Made by a program: the position numbers and the translations under genes. Of a DNA stretch of 64,000 nt, positions 59,703-64,000 are shown in pieces (position 1 is the first letter of the stretch; each line of letters begins with the position of its first letter). Origin of the DNA: Galactobacillus timonensis (GTDB lineage: Bacteria > Bacillota_I > Bacilli_A > Erysipelotrichales > Erysipelotrichaceae); the NCBI RefSeq assembly GCF_900240265.1, contig NZ_LT964740.1, positions 22,503 to 86,502 of the forward strand, in the 5' to 3' direction. Below the pieces are notes generated by a model. That model made no database searches. It saw only the letters and a list, made by a program, of their open reading frames with translations, and was not told where the DNA came from.

Positions 59703-60950
59703 ATGCTGCTGAGATTTTCTGTGGAGAATTATCAGTCTTTTCGGGATCAGGTGACTCTGGAGCTCACTCCGGGTACAGGCAGGGATCACCCGGATCATAT
59801 CATCCACAGTACAGGAGATGGCAGCTCCGCTTTAAACTGCATTCTGATCTATGGCGCAAACGCATCTGGAAAGAGCGGTCTTTTTAAAGCAATGACTCAG
59901 GCGCTAAATATCCTGCGACGTTCTGGATCATTTCAATCCAATGAAAAACTACCATGGAATCCGTTTATGTTTAACAAGGGAAACAGAGATAAACCGACTT
60001 CGTTCGAATTCCAGTTTATTGCGGATAACGGAATCCGGTATGTCTATGGCTTTTCCTATTTGCCAGACCACATTACGGAGGAATACCTTCTTGCGTATTA
60101 TTCGAACCGTGCTTCTACGGTCTTTGAATATAAAAATGGTTCGTTCCGATTTACTGCGAAGTATGCATCTTTATTTAATCCGTTGATCAAAATGAATGCC
60201 CGCAACCGTCTGTTTCTGGCGACGGCGGACGCCTGGAATGCGGAGCCGGTGAAAGCGGCTTATGACTGGCTGACGACGAAGATGAATACATTTACGGAGG
60301 TCCGGGATATTTCAAACCGTGCGCTGAGCGTGTACGAGGATGAGACGATGCATGGACAGCGCAGCAACGTTGATTTTGCTGTAAAGCTGATGAAGGAAAC
60401 TGATATCAACATTACGGATATTGATCTGTCTTTTTCGAACATTTCCGTTTCAGAATCCGGTTCGAAACTGGCTACATATATGGTGAAGGCTCATCATCAG
60501 GCAGAAGGCAATGACTATCAGCTTCCCTTGGAGAATGAGTCACTTGGTACCCGGAACATTTTCTTTATTGCCCCTTTTCTTAAAGAAGTTTTTGAGAACA
60601 AAGGCGTTTTGGCAATTGACGAAATTGACAGAAGTCTGCACCCGATGCTTGTGAAATTTCTGATCGAAAAATTCAGTGCTCCGGAAAATAAAGGAGCACA
60701 GCTGATTGCGACGACACACGATGTTTTCCAGCTGGACCTGAATGAATTCCGAAGGGATCAGATTTACTTCACTGAAAAAAATCCTGACACAGGTGTTTCC
60801 GATCTGTATTCTCTTTGTGACTTTTCGCCCCGTATAAATGAAAAAGTCCGTAAAAATTACCTTCTGGGCAGATATGGGGCTATTCCCTGCGTTAACCAGG
60901 AAAGTTTTAGTGAGGAAGAAGCAAGCCATGAAAAGAAATCAGAAACGTAA
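59703..60950 (+). CDS. RloA/AbiLi-like AAA ATPase (AAA_15)
   Basis: A 415-aa OLD/RloA-type ATPase beginning MLLRFSVENYQSFRDQVTLELTP. Walker A is IYGANASGKSGLFKA near 55, the ABC-like signature region LENESLGTRNIF, Walker B KGVLAIDEIDRSLHP, and the switch His IATTHDVFQLD. It overlaps rloB by 23 nt. With RloB it matches the architecture of the lactococcal AbiL abortive-infection system. The pair is more AT-rich than the surroundings. GGAGG lies 11 nt before the ATG. Confidence 0.85.
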   Translation: MLLRFSVENYQSFRDQVTLELTPGTGRDHPDHIIHSTGDGSSALNCILIYGANASGKSGLFKAMTQALNILRRSGSFQSNEKLPWNPFMFNKGNRDKPTSFEFQFIADNGIRYVYGFSYLPDHITEEYLLAYYSNRASTVFEYKNGSFRFTAKYASLFNPLIKMNARNRLFLATADAWNAEPVKAAYDWLTTKMNTFTEVRDISNRALSVYEDETMHGQRSNVDFAVKLMKETDINITDIDLSFSNISVSESGSKLATYMVKAHHQAEGNDYQLPLENESLGTRNIFFIAPFLKEVFENKGVLAIDEIDRSLHPMLVKFLIEKFSAPENKGAQLIATTHDVFQLDLNEFRRDQIYFTEKNPDTGVSDLYSLCDFSPRINEKVRKNYLLGRYGAIPCVNQESFSEEEASHEKKSET

Positions 60951-61557
60951 GCGGATCAAACGGTTTCGTAAGCCTGTCATGCTTGTGATGGGGGAAGGGA
61001 ATTACACTACGGAGCGAATATACCTGAGTCACTTTACCGGGAACGAATATTCATATTGTTTAAAATTTAGAAATTCGGGAGGATTTACGGATCCTGCCCA
61101 TATATTCAGAGAACTGGAAAAAGCATTTCAAGAAGTGATTGGAGACACAGCGGAAGAAAGAGATTGTGCCTACGCCTTAGTGGATCTCGATTGCAGTAAA
61201 GAAAAAGCGGTTACAATCAAGGCGCTCACCAATCAGAGTGATCGCTGCGGAATCATTGTCTCAAATCCCTGTTTTGAAGTCTGGCTGATTGATCATTTCA
61301 CAACTAAATGTCCGCAATACCCCAGTTCCCAACACGTGAAAAAAGCTCTGAAGCAACAATATTTGCGAGGGATTGTTACGGACTACAAAGAAAGCACCGA
61401 TATCTATTCGCTGATTGCAGATAAGCTGGATTTTGCGATTGCAAACGAAGAAGAACGGCAAAAAAGATACAAAAACGATGATTCCTGGCCGAACCCGGAT
61501 CACAACCCGCGTACGGATATGGTTTACCTAATAAAAAAACTCACCCAAAATCAATAA
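60928..61557 (+). CDS. RloB/AbiLii-like protein
   Basis: A 209-aa RloB-family protein: basic N-terminus MKRNQKRKRIKRFRKPV, then VMGEGNYTTERIYLSHF, YALVDLDCSKEK and the family motif SNPCFEVWLIDHF. The conserved Glu and Asp-x-Asp suggest a Toprim-like nuclease fold. It is co-translated with the RloA ATPase; the probable role is phage-triggered growth arrest. ATG 60928 is chosen at the start of family homology with GAGGAAG upstream. Confidence 0.85.
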   Translation: MKRNQKRKRIKRFRKPVMLVMGEGNYTTERIYLSHFTGNEYSYCLKFRNSGGFTDPAHIFRELEKAFQEVIGDTAEERDCAYALVDLDCSKEKAVTIKALTNQSDRCGIIVSNPCFEVWLIDHFTTKCPQYPSSQHVKKALKQQYLRGIVTDYKESTDIYSLIADKLDFAIANEEERQKRYKNDDSWPNPDHNPRTDMVYLIKKLTQNQ

Positions 61558-61558
61558 A

Positions 61559-61590
61559 GGGTACCATCTCCCTTTGGCACCCCTGCTTTA
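61559..61590. terminator. Hairpin after rloB
   Basis: Stem GGGTACCA / TGGCACCC in the gap between convergent genes; T-runs are weak on both sides. Confidence 0.45.
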
Positions 61591-61598
61591 TTCCAGGC

Positions 61599-62567
61599 TT
61601 AAAACATGTCTTTCGGTACCTGCAGCTTTTCCTTCCATCCAAAGGTCGATGCCCATTCAAGTGACGATTGATGATCCGTATACATTCCAAGTTCATCTTC
61701 ATTCATTTGGACACCGTATTCATCAAAATACAAAGTATCGTTGGTTTCATACGTTTTCGCATCAATATGCAGCGACTTTAAAAAGCGGAAGTACCCATCC
61801 GTTCCACCGACATCATCAAGCAATGGCAATCCAACACGGCTGACGCAGACGGGGCGATACTCCTGGAAGGTGCGGGAAACCAATTCCTGATTAACTCCGT
61901 AGGGCCTCTGGATTTTGATTTCAATCTTCCAGCCATCTCCGAAATCGTAATTGTAGATGAAATCAGTACACCTCATTACCAGCAGTTCCTGAAGCGACAG
62001 ACGTTCCAATAGTTCAAAGGGATTACCGGTAAATATGGCGAGATACCATTCTTCCGGGGAAAATTTTGAATCGACTTCGTTTGTTTTACATGCCTGATAG
62101 TAATATGCAACGATATCTGCAGCCTCTTTCTGGCAGCGTTCCTTTGTTTCCCATGGATTTTCGTGGATGTAAGGTCCTGTATATTTTTTTCGAAGCCAAA
62201 GACGGAAGCTGCCGCTTTGATAATCATCCATCCAGAAGCGACCCTCATCATCCATAGTTGGATAGCGGAACAGGATGCCGCACCTCTTCTACCAGTCTTC
62301 GATGGTTTCAGCAAGCTGCGCTTTCCTGTCAGACGGCAGAATAAAACTATGGAGATGGCTGTTTGTCCATCCATAAGCTCTCTGCAGAGCATAATGCAGA
62401 GCATAGAGCGTCATATCCGACGGAACCAAAATGTCGCGGATAATCGTTGTTTCACTGCCAAGCTGCGCATTCTGCTGAAAGATTCGAAGATCCTCCTCAG
62501 AAAAACCGTGTATAAGCCGGGTCTTCAACAACAGTACTCCCGGGACGGGTTGAAATTGTTTAACCAT
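61599..62567 (-). pseudogene. pRiA4b ORF-3-like protein interrupted by an amber stop
   Basis: One reading frame of 323 codons with a single TAG at 62289-62291. The first part (MVKQFQPVPGVLLLKTRLIHGF ... LVPSDMTLYALHYALQRAYGWTNSHLHSFIL) ends EDW-TAG and the same frame goes on as KRCGILFRYPTMDDEGRFW ... DFGDGWKIEIKIQR ... GGTDGYF. This is a pRiA4b-type (PF07929) domain with its conserved DFGDGW. A strong GGAGGGGGAG precedes the ATG. A CAG to TAG change would explain it. It is either a recent pseudogene or a true readthrough gene. Confidence 0.75.
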
Positions 62568-62679
62568 CGTCTCCCCCTCCTATAGAAATGACTGATACCA
62601 ATATCTCATGAATATCATTAACTCCATTAGGAATCAAGAAGCGGCTTATCTGGATAGGCGGCTTTCATTTCGTTGTGAA

Positions 62680-64000
62680 GTGAAAAGTTAAATTCCACTT
62701 CAGGGAGTGCTAAGTGGAAGTATGTCTTTCACTAACTTCCAGTTGAATTTACTCTTTCATTCCTCTTGTATCATATTGGTAGGATCGACGGCTTCTTCTT
62801 GAAAGTAGGTTCCTATATGGAAGCCGCCAAAAAACAGTCGCATCTTACATTTGGTGATCGTCAGATCATTCAGAAAGGCATTGAAAACGGATCAAGCAAG
62901 AAAGCTATAGCGGATCTTCTCGGCAAGGATAAGTCTACAATCGGCAAAGAGATTGAGCGGCACAGAGAGCTTGCATACAAGTTCAAGCTGCCTCTGGAAT
63001 GTGCCGCCTACCCTCACTGCAGGTTCAACAGGATCTGTACAACTAACTGTACGGATTTTGTTCAGTTTACCTGTGCGAGAAGAGACCGCTCTCCCGGGGC
63101 TTGCAACGGCTGCGGGAAGTATAGCAGCTGCCGGTTTAACAAGTTCAAATACTATGCCGATCATGCCAACTCTGCTTACCGGGATACTCTCGTGGAATCT
63201 CGTTCAGGAGTTAACGCTACAGTCAGTACGATAAGGAAACTTGGTGAACTGATTAAACCCCTGCTTGAGAAAGGACAGTCCGTCTACGCCATTCTGGAAG
63301 CACATCCGGAGATTGGCCTGAGCGAAAAGACCATTTACACCTATATCGAAACCGGCGTGTTTACGGAAGCAGGCGTTCCCATCAACTGTCTGGATCTGAA
63401 GATGCAGGTCCGCAGAACCCCTTCCAAAAAGCGGCAATTTAAGCCTCGCAGAGACCTTTCCTATACCAAAGGCCGGACCAGTAAGGAATACGACGAATAC
63501 ATGGCCGCAAATCCCAATGCCAGAGTCGTACAAATGGACACTGTATATAACGATTTCATGAATGGTCCCTTTATTCAGACATTCAAGTTCCTCCGGTACG
63601 ATCTTCTGCTCTGCCTGTATCATGAAGAGAAAACCGCACTTGATATGCTTGCAGGCATCAATCTCCTTGATGAGATTCTCGGGCATGACTTGTTCAACAG
63701 GGAAGTAGAAGTCATTAAGACAGACAGAGGCTCAGAATTTACATGTGCGGACCAGGCCGAAGTCAGATCCGATGGAACACGCAGGACAAGGATGTTCTTC
63801 TGTGATCCGATGGCTTCATGGCAGAAAGGATCGATCGAAAACGTTCATCTCCTTCTTCGGGAAATCTGTCCCAAAGGCTGCGATCTTAAGGCAATCGGTC
63901 TTATTGACCAGCATGCATGCAATATCATCTCTGAAAACATCAACTCGTACCCAAAAGAAAAGCTGAACGGCAAGTCATCCTTTCAGCTTCTTGAATTTCT
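62680..64000 (+). mobile_element. IS30-family insertion sequence, right part outside window
   Basis: The transposase frame at 62817 is preceded by AT-rich repeats near 62680-62760 that may hold the left inverted repeat. The exact end cannot be set because the right end is not in the window. Confidence 0.55.
62817..64000 (+). CDS. IS30-family transposase, 3' end outside window
   Basis: An open frame of 394 codons from ATG 62817 to the edge. The N-terminal HTH is SHLTFGDRQIIQKGIENGSSKKAIADLLGKDKSTIGKEI. A Cys-rich stretch of about 50 residues follows (ten Cys between about 63 and 103), then a second HTH (LSEKTIYTYIETGVF). The DDE catalytic residues are seen in VVQMDTVY, VIKTDRGSEF and QKGSIENVH. 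It reads intact as far as it can be followed. Confidence 0.85.
   Translation, partial: MEAAKKQSHLTFGDRQIIQKGIENGSSKKAIADLLGKDKSTIGKEIERHRELAYKFKLPLECAAYPHCRFNRICTTNCTDFVQFTCARRDRSPGACNGCGKYSSCRFNKFKYYADHANSAYRDTLVESRSGVNATVSTIRKLGELIKPLLEKGQSVYAILEAHPEIGLSEKTIYTYIETGVFTEAGVPINCLDLKMQVRRTPSKKRQFKPRRDLSYTKGRTSKEYDEYMAANPNARVVQMDTVYNDFMNGPFIQTFKFLRYDLLLCLYHEEKTALDMLAGINLLDEILGHDLFNREVEVIKTDRGSEFTCADQAEVRSDGTRRTRMFFCDPMASWQKGSIENVHLLLREICPKGCDLKAIGLIDQHACNIISENINSYPKEKLNGKSSFQLLEF

Overview
This window looks like chromosomal DNA of a Bacillota (Firmicutes) bacterium, most likely an Erysipelotrichia-type gut organism. The evidence is a Gram-positive PolC, a rimP-nusA-rnpM-infB-rbfA operon, fakA and asp23-like genes beside recG and rnc, a divIB/ftsQ-murB-murG cluster, an L-box riboswitch, a CcpA-type cre site and WXG100 proteins. 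The class-level assignment is inference from gene content and order. No rRNA, tRNA or CRISPR array was seen.

Layout. 1-5.6 kb: the 5' part of truB, a divergent TtcA-like thiolase, a lysine-riboswitch-controlled amino-acid ABC importer, and a DUF2304/GT2 glycosylation pair. 5.7-12.1 kb (minus strand): a compact type VII secretion-like operon of two WXG100 proteins, a large lipoprotein, an EssC-like FtsK/SpoIIIE ATPase and an EsaB/YukD-like ubiquitin-fold protein. It has no recognisable EssA, EssB or EsaA. 12.3-13.8 kb: divergent from it, a gene that fuses an XRE DNA-binding domain to a UDP-glucose 6-dehydrogenase. 13.84-15.23 kb: a TnpB-only IS605-type element sitting against the rbfA terminator. 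15.3-24.9 kb: the translation/transcription operon rbfA-infB-rnpM-nusA-rimP, then polC. 25-39.2 kb: a DUF234 ATPase, galK, rnc, recG, fakA, asp23-like, ftsQ, murB, murG, a YfhO-like membrane protein and an acyltransferase. The acyltransferase lies between 41-bp direct repeats that duplicate the yfhO promoter and start. 39.5-40.5 kb: a DUF362 gene.

40.5-45.8 kb is an accessory island of decayed mobile DNA. It holds a ToxN/AbiQ-like toxin, a serine recombinase, an XRE plus AlbA_2/Schlafen-type pair, an IS21-like transposase relic, a frameshifted element gene and two copies of a 183-bp repeat (R1) with the look of a structured RNA. 46-50 kb: an AfuABC/FbpABC-type importer with a cre site. 50-55 kb: engB, lon, tig and a DUF3196-like gene. 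55.2-57.6 kb: a P-type ATPase. 57.7-59.5 kb: a YtrA-type GntR/ABC operon with a clear operator. 59.7-61.6 kb: an RloA/RloB (AbiL-like) anti-phage pair. 61.6-64 kb: a pRiA4b-type gene broken by one amber stop, and an IS30 transposase running off the end.

Two patterns run across the window. First, many promoters share an extended -10 of the form TGcTAgAAT. In several genes (polC, yfhO, the DUF3196-like gene, the P-type ATPase, nearly murG) the -10 ends only 7-10 nt before the ATG and there is no Shine-Dalgarno, which suggests leaderless transcripts. Second, the normal rbfA-truB linkage is split by about 14.7 kb of accessory genes, including the secretion locus.
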